A stretch of 64,000 nucleotides of DNA from Antedon mediterranea (Eukaryota; Echinodermata; Crinoidea; Comatulida; Antedonidae): positions 12,360,601 through 12,424,600 of the forward strand of contig NC_092677.1 in NCBI RefSeq assembly GCF_964355755.1, written 5' to 3'. A program made the position numbers and the translations under genes. This document shows positions 54,974 through 64,000 of the stretch, one piece after another. Below the pieces are notes generated by a model. That model saw nothing but the letters and a program-made list of their open reading frames with translations. It searched no databases and was not told the origin of the DNA. Numbering within the stretch: the first letter of the stretch is position 1; each line of letters starts with the position of its first letter.

Positions 54974-55130
54974 CACTGATGAAGGGCTAGTGTTGCCCGA
55001 AAGCTCTGCTAACTTTTCTGGCTGTTTACTTTATCGTTTTGATTTAGCTTTTTGCTTTTTTTATTTTTTATCTCCATTGAGATCCAGCCACTGATACCCA
55101 CAGCATTGTTATTTTTTTCAGTAATTTGCC
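54974..55130 (+). repeat. dispersed repeat with hammerhead-like motif, copy 2
   Basis: CTGATGA (54976-54982), an unpaired A, GGGC-TAGTGTT-GCCC, GAAA (54999-55002), then AGC-TCT-GCT as a possible 3-bp stem. This is the order of a minimal hammerhead ribozyme core, with one extra base before stem II and no convincing stem I. The rest (TTCTGGCTGTTTACTTTATC through CCACAGCATTGTTATTTTTT) matches 23651-23806. Confidence 0.6.
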
Positions 55131-55570
55131 TTTGGAATTATTATTTTTATTGTTACAAAATGTATTTAACGTAGTTAAATGTGTATTTTAAATCCATCCA
55201 GCTATCTGTCAGTATCATGTGGGGAAAAAAATTATTATGAGTAATACACATAAGGTGAGGGAATATTTTATAAATAGGGGTCACTTATAGTTGACTCAGA
55301 TATCAGCCCTGAAGCTCAAGCTCCTGACGACAAATCGTTTGGGTTGTTATTAATATTATGGAGTCACATGATTTAAAATTGAAGGAGAAACTAACGTAGG
55401 TCATACAAAGTAAATATAGTTTATCTTATGTAACAGAAGTATAGATGAGTGGCATTGAGCTCCAGTTTTAATCAGTTTTACCCTAAAAAATAATTGATAA
55501 TTTCACTTAGTTTTCTGATAGAGAAGTGTTGAGAAAGTAATTGTCCAAGAAGTATTGAGTTTGAGTTTTT

Positions 55571-55868
55571 CCTACTGTTCTTATTATCAAATAGATAAAA
55601 ATGATTATTCCTGGAAAAGAAATATTGTGTTTTACCAAGCTCATAACGAGTTGAGAAGGAGACATTTTACTAAATATACCTACTGTTCTTCAAATAGGTA
55701 AAATAATTATTCATGGAAAAGAAATATTGTGTTTTACCTAGCTCACAACGAGTTGAGAAGGAGACATTTTACTAAATATACCTACTGTTCTTCAAATAGG
55801 TAAAATAATTATTCATGGAAAAGAAATATTGAGCTTGAGTTTTACCTTACTTACAGAGAGCTGAGACA
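55571..55868. repeat. ~105-bp unit in three tandem copies
   Basis: CCTACTGTTCTTCAAATAGG, TAAAATAATTATTCATGGAA, AAGAAATATTGTGTTTTACC and CTCACAACGAGTTGAGAAGG repeat with starts at 55571, 55679 and 55781. The third copy is truncated and diverged. Confidence 0.85.
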
Positions 55869-55909
55869 TTAAAATTAATAAATACAGTACACGTAATGGG
55901 TCACCTGGT

Positions 55910-56005
55910 CTTTCAATGTACTATGACAACAAACTGTGATGTGCTACCATATTTGGGCATATCACTACCATATTTGGGTATATCATAGTGTAGACAGAGC
56001 TTTAT
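55910..56005. mobile_element. degenerate palindromic MITE copy
   Basis: It retains CAACAAACTGTGATGTGC, two CATATCACTACCATATTTGG modules and the right tip TAGTGTAGACAGAGCTTTA. The left end is worn. Confidence 0.65.
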
Positions 56006-56906
56006 TAGAGCATATTTAGGAAATCATACATTTCTTGTTTAAATTATTAATTTCCATTATTGAAATTTTAAATCTATTTGAAATTGCACTCTGATGCTAG
56101 ATGACAGACATAAGACTTCACAGCTTGTACATCGGACAAATGTGACAGCACTAATCAAATTATTAGACGTTGCTTTTCTGCTAAAGTGACATGAGCAGTG
56201 GAAAAACAACGAGGGATTTTGAAACATAATTAAGCCACAGACATCCCCATCCATTATCTATGCCATAATGTTGTCGTAAAACTTTATCATCTCTCTCGGT
56301 TCACATTACAGAGATTACGTTTCTGGATAGATGCGGATTGATTTTTTGTTGAAACATAAAAGTGTTTCCAAATAAAGACCAATATTACTGTAATTTCTGT
56401 AATTATTAGATTTTTCTTAATATAATAATTGCGATTTAGCAATTTAATTATGTAGTATAGTTAGACTATGATGATATACTGTACTGTGGGATACAGTTAA
56501 ATGTAATTATGTATGATTGTAAAGCAAGTAGACTGGATAATGAGATGAGAGATCGTCTAATGGAATTCAATTAGTACACAACTTGACAGTTTACAGTACA
56601 TATGGAAAATGCAATAACTCTTATTGATATTTACCTACAGTACTTAAAAACCATACTTATGTATAATTTGGAAATCATAACTCAATGATTAATTTATCAT
56701 GTTTTATTGTTTTTCATTAGAATTATGTGTAAAATGCGTTCTCTTTCATAATTATACATATCATGTTTTTATGCATTTTTATGTGTTTTATACTAAGTTT
56801 GTTTTTTTATTGAACCTTTAAATTTTGATGAGAATTAGTTCACTTTGTTGTTCATTAGTAATGTTATGTTATCTTGGTTGCTTTATTGTTAATTGATTGA
56901 TTTTAT

Positions 56907-57258
56907 TATTGATTGGTTATTGATTAGTTATTAGTTGGTTATTGATTAGTTATTAGTTGGTTATTGATTAGTTATTAGTTGGTTATTGATTAGTTATAAG
57001 TTGGTTATTGATTAGTTATTAGTTGGTTATTGATTAGTTATTAGTTGGTTATTGATTAGTTATTAGTTGGTTATTGATTAGTTATTAGTTGGTTATTGAT
57101 TAGTTATAAGTTGGTTATTGATTAGTTATTAGTTGGTTATTGATTAGTTATTAGTTGGTTATTTATTAGTTATTAGTTGGTTATTGATTAGTTATTAGTT
57201 GGTTATTGATTAGTTATTAGTTGGTTATTGATTAGTTATTAGTTGGTTATTGATTAGT
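56907..57258. repeat. 22-bp minisatellite, left block (~16 copies)
   Basis: The unit TTAGTTATTAGTTGGTTATT plus GA is repeated with rare variants (TTATAAG, TTATTTATTAG). It continues at 58325 after a transposon insertion. Confidence 0.95.
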
Positions 57259-58324
57259 CAGGCCCGTAGCCAGGGGGGGTTTTATGGTTCGGGCAAACCC
57301 CCCCCTTTACAGCGAACCCCCCTTAACCGACTGCGAACCCCCATCCCCGACATGCCCAATACCTCACCCTCATCTCCGAAAATCGTCCAAATATGTGCCC
57401 CACAGTACAAAAAGTTGTTCGTAAATTAAAAAATTCGTAAACTCGTTCGGATTAACTCATACAGTACCTTCTTCCCTGTATGAGCGAACTTCGAGCGATA
57501 TAGTCTGTAAAGAGTTGCAAATGAATTGCCGATTTTAACCTGAAAAATAAATGTTTGGTCCCTGCATGTAACATGATATTGACGCGTCTCACAGCGAGCT
57601 GAAGGACGAACGATTCGTACAAAGGACACCGCCAGACAACTGCGTACCAATTGTTTAGATCACTGGCAGTCAGGCAGCATGCATAAGTATATAGCCTTCC
57701 GACGTACATCAGTATTTATGTGTGGCTATGAAGTATAATGTATCATAGAGGATTATAGTGAATATTAATATTTTACACTATAATATCTATGGTATCATGT
57801 ACTGTAGTTCACATTATGGCATCCGATTATTTTTTTCTAGACCACCAGCCGATACGTACTCAAATGTATCAATATCACCTATTTACATTGGCATATTTAA
57901 TTTCCTCAACAAATTGCTGTAAATAAATATTATAGATAGAGCTATAATAAGAATTGCATTTGCCTTCACCCAGTGTGCTTTTTTCGGGGCTTCTCCTAGA
58001 CGTACGTTCGCATTGAACTTGAACGCAAAACAAAATATCGAGTTAATGATCAAACGATCGGCGGTTCCGCACAGAGCACGCGCATCTAACATACGGCAAC
58101 AAATGTTATCGTTTAAATAGTCCACGAGTCCAAGTACAATCGTTTTGCTCATTGGTAGCATGCTGCATGAGAGTGTCTTTTCCGGCCATCTAGGAGTGTC
58201 ATTTAACAAAATTTGCTTCGCCTCAGGCCCCACCCAAGGGGGGAGGGGGATAAGTATGGGGATGGGGGTGACCCAAATACTTAGTGTGCAAACCCCCCCT
58301 TGACAGATCCTGGCTACGGCCCTG
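57259..58324. mobile_element. DNA transposon inserted in the minisatellite
   Basis: The left end CAGGCCCGTAGCCAGGGGGG and right end CCTGGCTACGGCCCTG are inverted repeats of about 16 bp followed by G- or C-runs. TTAGT occurs immediately outside both ends (57254-57258 and 58325-58329), a 5-bp duplication, although the repeat background makes its length uncertain. Frames inside (for example 116 codons at 58233-57883 minus) do not resemble a transposase I know. It is probably non-autonomous, and the superfamily is unassigned. Confidence 0.75.
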
Positions 58325-58609
58325 TTAGTTATTAGTTGGTTATTGATTAGTTATAAGTTGGTTATTGATTAGTTATTAGTTGGTTATTGATTAGTTATTA
58401 GTTGGTTATTGATTAGTTATTAGTTGGTTATTGATTAGTTATTAGTTGGTTATTGATTAGTTATAAGTTGGTTATTGATTAGTTATTAGTTGGTTATTGA
58501 TTAGTTATTAGTTGGTTATTGATTAGTTATTAGTTGGTTATTGATTAGTTATTAGTTGGTTATTGATTAGTTATTAGTTGGTTATTGATTAGTTATTAGT
58601 TGGTTATTG
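58325..58609. repeat. 22-bp minisatellite, right block (~13 copies)
   Basis: Continuation of the array at 56907-57258, same unit and orientation, ending TTGGTTATTGTAATGACCAG. Confidence 0.95.
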
Positions 58610-59465
58610 TAATGACCAGTTAATGATCAGTGAATTTTGATAATTAGATTTATTTGATTCATGTTTTTACAACCAGGATTTAATTAAGATGGGAAACTGT
58701 CAACTATGAATATTATTATCTGTTAATACAACATTTCAGTAATCCTAAATTCTAATTTCAACAACTTAATTTTGAGTAAATTTTGCATTTGTCAGCAATC
58801 TTATTAAAAATACAATTTTACAGAAATTAAAATGATGAATTTCTGTTAAAATTGATATTTGTGTGAATTTTCAGTAATTTGATATAATGTTAAAAAATAT
58901 GACTATATGACTCATACAAATTGTAATAAAAATGATGGGAGCACTTAAACCTTTTTACATTGAGCCACTTTGACACCTTTTTCACATATTTTATGATGCC
59001 TTTTCATGAAACTATTTGAATTTTGTTCATTCATAAATTATTGACCTGGTTTTCATCCACCGGGAATAGTTTTTATAACGGATACGGGAACGGCATGCAG
59101 GTGAAATCTTTTCAGTTTCTCTTCGCAGCGTGTCGCAGAAAGTCAACCTTATTATGTCGGTGAATTGTCAGAATAATTTTACAATGACAATTTGACGTAA
59201 TTGTGTTTTGTTTTCATATTTGTTGCCGTGGTTATATTCTATAATATTACACAAACGAAGGTAATTTATTTTTTATGTTGAAATTGTATGTGCAGATTTT
59301 GTTCTTTGTCGCGTTCCTCCCGTAAGGGCGTTTACTGATGCCGATAGAAACGATGACAGGTTTTAAACAGGTATTGATGAAATGTATAGTAAACCATTGC
59401 ATTTTTCCTTTCTTGATTTAACTGTAAGACGTTAAGACTAGGCTCATCATATGTGTGTAGGTTTT

Positions 59466-59535
59466 AAGCTCTCTCTACACCATCAAACTAGTTTAACAAA
59501 AAAAGTGTGTTACATAAAGTTTGATAGAGAGTTTT
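59466..59535. mobile_element. short palindromic MITE copy
   Basis: AGCTCTCTCTACACCATCAA and AAAGTTTGATAGAGAGTTTT with only a rump core (AGTGTGTTACAT) between; an internally deleted copy. Confidence 0.65.
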
Positions 59536-59649
59536 ACAGTAGATTTACTATTTTCATGATGTATGTGTAGGCCTACAGTATGTATAGCAAAAATATGTAT
59601 AATAGCAAAAAAAACATACCGGTACACACTCATGCTTTTTCTCCACAGT

Positions 59650-59795
59650 ATAGCTTTGTCTACACTATCGAAAGTAGTTTGACAAAAGTAGTGTGACGTG
59701 GCCAAATATGGTACTAATATGACATCATCATGTCAATATATGAACACATCAAATTTTTTTCGAATTAAAGTTTGATAATGTAGACAGTGCTTAAT
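59650..59795. mobile_element. palindromic MITE copy
   Basis: TAGCTTTGTCTACACTATCG at the left and AAAGTTTGATAATGTAGACA plus GTGCTT at the right, around GTGACGTGGCCAAATATGGT and GACATCATCATGTCAATATA. Confidence 0.85.
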
Positions 59796-60764
59796 AATAA
59801 TCTGTACTATATAAAATTCAATTGATTGACATAGTAAAATATAGTAATAAAATAAAGTTATTACCATCTGTGTTTATTTATCAGTCTTTTTGTCTGCCTC
59901 CAAGGATTCTTGTCTTTTTCATTTCCACATTGTTAATCCTGGTTTAAAAGATAGTGACTGTAATCATTTTAGTATCTTATAATTCTGTGTCCAATATGTA
60001 GTTTTATGCAATGATATTTAAGGAGCTCTGGGTTCAGATTGTATAGTTTTTTAAAATATATAAATATAAATAAATAATTGTATTATTATTATACAGTACT
60101 GTATAACCACCACCTTTGGTACAGTACATCTCCCTATTGAGGAGAAATGACTTTCCTATAAAATGAATGTGGAAAATATTTAATGCTATAGCCATCCCCA
60201 ATTCAGAGGGAACCCCTATTGAGGGGATACTTTTATGAGAGAAATATTTTAATACTAGCTGCCAACTGCAATTCAGGGGGCCAACCTCTATTAAGAGGAC
60301 AATTTACTGATTTACAAACAATTTACAAAATTGATTTACTTTGCTAGATTGTTTGCATGCATGTGAAGATGGTGGTTACGCTTCATTGCTTCGTATACTA
60401 CTACATGACATGAAATAATAAAGGAGTGTACAGTTGCTATTTGTCCAAAGTCATCAACATTTGTTTACAATAGGTATAATCTTTGCCTATGTTTCCTCAC
60501 AGGAAGTGCTTCAAAATAATTTGGTGACATACTTACATTGCTGCTCTTGTGACTAATAGGTAGTGACAAGTATAAAGTGACAAGTATTGCTATGTGTTTA
60601 TCTTTTAATTATATTTTACACGTAACAAGCATTGTTATACCTGATCATTTATTATACAAAATACTTCTGAGCGAGTACATGATTTTATTTTTTTACCAAT
60701 TATGGCACTTTATACAAAATGGTGGATTGATTTTGAGGTAAGCTTCATTTTATAATGTCATTTA

Positions 60765-60970
60765 TCTATCAGATAGGTGGTAATATCCCTGTGACCAGTT
60801 CATCAGGATAATCCCCAACTCGTCTTGGTTATAATGTGTACACTGAACATACGGTCTAAGTCCTTATTTGAGAAACCTTGTTCCACCACCAGAACTAAGA
60901 GCGAGTCGGCCTTAAACCCATTCCGATATTGTTGGCTCTTTACAGGTAGGTATGGTAAATGGCACCCCAT
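60765..60970 (-). repeat. SINE related to 17.3-17.6 kb
   Basis: Shared blocks with 17325-17640: ATCTATCAGATAGGTGGTAA, CTTGTTCCACCACCAGAACT, AGAGCGAGTCGGCCT, GATATTGTTGGCTCTTTA. It is shorter, and its tRNA-like end is eroded. Confidence 0.7.
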
Positions 60971-62046
60971 TAGAAGAAAGCATTTATGAAAAATAATATT
61001 GTTCAAAGCGCGAACATTTCTAGTAAACATACTTTTTAAATAAATAGTAAAAAATATGGATATGTTGAATTGTTTTATGTTTCTTTTGTTTTCTTCAAAT
61101 AACATACTAAACATTTAGGCAAATTTTAGGCTATTTTTTCAAATTAGCAATTGAAATGATTTGAAAACTCATGAGGTAGATTTTGCTAAGCACACTTGAG
61201 GTCACAGCAATTTACGGTGACGAGCGAGTGCAGCGAAATCATATATGTACATCCCTAATATGTTGTCAAGTTCTCCTTTAAACTATAGACTAAACTTTTA
61301 GACCTTTGGTGAAGTGAGCTTTATATTTTTTTCATTATTTCATAACCAAATTTCTTCACGCCTTCCGTTTCAATTTTGTATGTTCAGAAAAAAACCTGAA
61401 CAAAGACATGGATGTTTGCATTGAGTGAAAAGTGTTGACATTAGCGACAATCTCCAAATAATTACGCTCAGGATGTTTAGTATGTCAATATACACACTGG
61501 TCACTGACTGAGTAATTAATTGCTTCTCTTTATTTAATGAATTTCTTTTTAGTAGAAAATTTTCTTTGGTTTAAAAAAAAATTATTTACAAATTATAAAG
61601 ATGTACAAAAGCAACGAATCACTCATGTGGTGAACATTATGTAGACATTTGTGGTGATGTCAGATCGTGGGAGAATTCTAAATAAATGCCTCAATGGTCA
61701 GACATTGATTGATTATTATGTACTGCCCCCTATAGTATATTTGTTTTTATTCTGAAAGTTATATGATTGTATAAATTAGTAGTGTGAGCCCTCTATAGTT
61801 TAGCCTTTTGAAAACTTTTTCATCTTTGCAAATTCAAGACATGTATTTAAGATTTTCTTAAATTTGGAAAGGATAATTTCAAGACGATCTCAAGATTGCA
61901 GACCAAAAAATGCAAAGCGTGCCTCTCGCAATAAAGATATAGTGTTTTAAACTATTCCCTGAAGGTTTTCATGGCGAAATCAAATGTTGATATCAAGTTT
62001 GCAGTACACCACATATCATCTAGGTTTGAAAAATACTGAAAGAAGT

Positions 62047-62265
62047 TTTGATCAATATACTTTAATCGTCCTCAGGAGTGAAAATACATAAAGTCCAGGT
62101 CTACGAACAATAGCAAGGTCTTCTACTGTATAGCTAGTTTCAATCCCTCCCACTGTGTGAACTTGCTATTGTTTCTAGCTTTCACACCAGTCCCACTTAC
62201 GTTCTCAGTTTCCTGAACTTTCTGCATTTTCACTCCTGAGGAGGATAAAAGTATATTGATCGAAA
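62047..62265. repeat. inverted repeat with hammerhead-like CTGAGGA...GAAA
   Basis: TTTGATCAATATACTTTAAT plus CGTCCTCAGGAGTG at the left is mirrored by CACTCCTGAGGAGGATAAAA plus GTATATTGATCGAAA at the right. ACAATAGCAAGGT is also mirrored by ACTTGCTATTGT. The right arm reads CTGAGGA-G-GAT...ATC-GAAAGG, the same arrangement as in the repeat at 54974. Confidence 0.65.
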
Positions 62266-63799
62266 GGTTGAGAAAACTCAACAGTTCTTTGCAGAACCAG
62301 ATGTACATGGTGTACCGCAAACTTTATATCAACAAACAATTTCCACAATGCATTTACCTAAAAACTGTTGTTTGCAATTTCGATAAACTATACTACATAT
62401 TCTGAACTTGACCTGTGTACAATTGACAATTGTTATTTATTTTAAGATCTAAACAACATTGATCTTTTTGTTATCGTCACCTGTTAGAAAAAGGAAAGAG
62501 CTAAATAAATCTTTTAATTGTATTACAAAAAGAACAAAAGTTTATTGTTCTTTTGGTCAAGGTAAACATGAATTATTTAAAAGGTTGTTAGTATGTCATG
62601 CTTTGAGCTTTAACTAATCTGTTTTTATTAACATTGTGTCTGCTGTACATTGTAATAATGAAACATTGTACAGCCTCATATATGTTTGTTTCATTGGATT
62701 TTATTATAAGTAACATATTTTTTACTTATTTATTCTTCACAAATGGAAAAAACAAAACATTTTCGATTTTTTAATTTACTTAATATTGGTAAAAAGAGAG
62801 GAATTTTGGCACACATGCTGTTTCATATTGAGCTGGTATCACGAGTGTCTCTTTTCAAGTTTTAGTGTGGCCAGCTTTGATTTGATTTTTTAAAGATCCA
62901 TTCAGTTTTGGATTCCCGGCGCAATTCCTGACCATTTGTCTAGTTTTTTCCAGTGAATCTGTTTAAATTAGCAAATATGCTTTCTAATATATTTTTCTAA
63001 AAGTTCATCTTTATTTAGATTTACTCGCCAAAAAAATTGTTTTAAGAGCGTGCCAGAAGCTGTAAGATTTTTATTATACTATTTTTGCACCTGTTTTATA
63101 TAACTGTATAAAAGCTCTATAGATATCTTATAAGATTTCCTTAATGTTGTACCTAGAACTGTGTTGCACAAAGTTAATTTAATTTTCTACATCTCAATGA
63201 ATTTTAAAGTTTCTTATCCTTAGTTTTACACATTTCATTTAACAATATAATTATAGTGATAAATTTTGTTTTTGATTTTCAAAAGATTTTAAAAATGTGT
63301 TCATATTTTTATTTGTCATTACAAATAAAGATAAAAATGAATTTTAATCAGAAAAATAGATAGCATGTTGTTTTGTTAATTGGGATTGAATATTTTGATT
63401 ATATGGTTTATCTTACCAGGGAGGTAACTCCCTGATCTTACTAAATCAAAGCGAATAGCATAGATTGGATTTGAAAACTTATAATATAACCCCCATGGGA
63501 GAATGGAATAGTCCTATTCAAAACTATTTTCTGTAGTCAAGTTAACAAAATAATAGGTTTACTAACTGTACACGCAGGGTCTAATTGAAAAGGTATTGAT
63601 GGCTAAAGATATTGATTTTACTAGAACGATCCAGATTTTGTCAATGCTGGAAGGGTGCCTAATTTTATCTTGGCTATTAAAATACACATACGGTGCTGTA
63701 TGCCAAATCCAAGAGTCATTTTATAGTTTAAGCGGATACGTTAAAGTGAATTAAACTGTTATGCTTCGTATTGGTATTTCTTTATGCATGGTCTCACAG

Positions 63800-63901
63800 T
63801 AGCAAAGTGCAATTGATATGGTGTTTAATGGTATGCGTTGGAAAGTATTTCGGATTCTTCCAAAGAGACTTAGACCACGAACTTGGAGGAAATACGGTTT
63901 T
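63800..63901 (+). CDS. possible internal exon, unrecognised
   Basis: A 102-nt interval lies between a plausible acceptor (TCTCACAG) and a strong donor (GTAAGT). In the frame with one leading base it reads SKVQLIWCLMVCVGKYFGFF followed by QRDLDHELGGNTVL, without a stop. A second frame is also open after an initial TAG. I do not recognise the sequence, and no companion exon is visible before the window ends. Confidence 0.2.
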
Positions 63902-64000
63902 GTAAGTAAATTTTTACATCTGCTACCACTGAATGTTATACTCACAACAACTTTATCTTCTCACTCCTCCTATTTTAAGTCCACTCTTTTCTTTATAAAA

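Larger units (their letters stand above)
49271..63799. other. long gene-free 3' stretch
   Basis: No supported coding exon lies in these 14.5 kb. Identified contents are foldback MITEs (50.0, 51.4, 51.6 kb), a triplicated unit (55.6 kb), a split 22-bp minisatellite with an inserted transposon (56.9-58.6 kb), copies of the main MITE (55.9, 59.5, 59.7 kb), a SINE (60.8 kb) and an inverted repeat (62.1 kb). ATGGCTAGAAGAGAAG at 54042 followed by a GTGAGT donor could be a short first exon, but there is nothing to confirm it. The stretches 51.8-53.9, 58.6-59.4 and 62.3-63.7 kb show only AT-rich sequence. Confidence 0.5.

Noticed and set aside
57883-58233. 116-codon minus-strand frame as a transposase
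   Set aside because: It lies inside a non-autonomous transposon, has no DDE or RNase H-like motif that I can see, and shows no splice partners.
1-64000. CRISPR arrays, operons or bacterial-type systems
   Set aside because: The tandem repeats have no unique spacers, and the genes are spliced animal genes.

Overview
This is animal nuclear DNA: AT-rich, with spliced genes that have clear GT/AG introns and a dense load of transposon debris. The protein sequences are bilaterian. The very frequent AGGCCTA-type motifs, the MITE content and the AT-richness suggest a marine invertebrate deuterostome, perhaps an echinoderm. That placement is inference and is not proved by any single gene.

Layout: 1-11.9 kb has no recognisable gene. 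It holds MITEs, a Mutator-like element with a 9-bp target duplication, tRNA-derived SINE pieces and a 66-bp minisatellite enclosed by short inverted repeats. An aquaporin (3 coding exons, + strand) lies at 12.0-15.4 kb. A cluster of tRNA-like SINE heads in palindromic arrangement lies at 16.2-17.6 kb. A two-exon gene with a basic, coiled-coil C-terminus (- strand, 17.96-19.10 kb) faces RPP40, the RNase P/MRP p40 subunit (8 exons, + strand, 19.8-24.6 kb, with an upstream TATA box). An ADP/ATP translocase (2 exons, - strand) is at 26.3-27.7 kb. A PM20D2-like M20 peptidase (3 exons, + strand) is at 29.6-31.3 kb and has lost most of its predicted metal ligands. A dysbindin gene (DTNBP1, 10 coding exons, - strand) fills 35.0-44.8 kb. 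A single-exon glycogen-targeting PP1 regulatory subunit (PPP1R3 family, + strand) is at 48.2-49.3 kb. From 49.3 kb to the end only repeats and one doubtful exon are visible.

The genes are unrelated housekeeping or metabolic functions: water transport, RNA processing, mitochondrial nucleotide exchange, dipeptide repair, lysosome-related organelle biogenesis and glycogen control. No operon-like logic is expected. Exon boundaries were derived by eye from splice consensus and codon phase. For the aquaporin, RPP40, ANT, PM20D2 and DTNBP1 all phases close and give proteins of 272, 368, 298, 403 and 463 residues.

The most interesting observations are the PM20D2 copy with a dismantled metal site, a dysbindin with an in-frame 11-residue repeat extension, a probable non-autonomous Helitron nested in a MITE, a pogo/Tigger-like MITE nested at a TA in another copy of the same MITE family, a 5S-rRNA-derived SINE inside a DTNBP1 intron, and a very abundant palindromic MITE family with a variable internal repeat.
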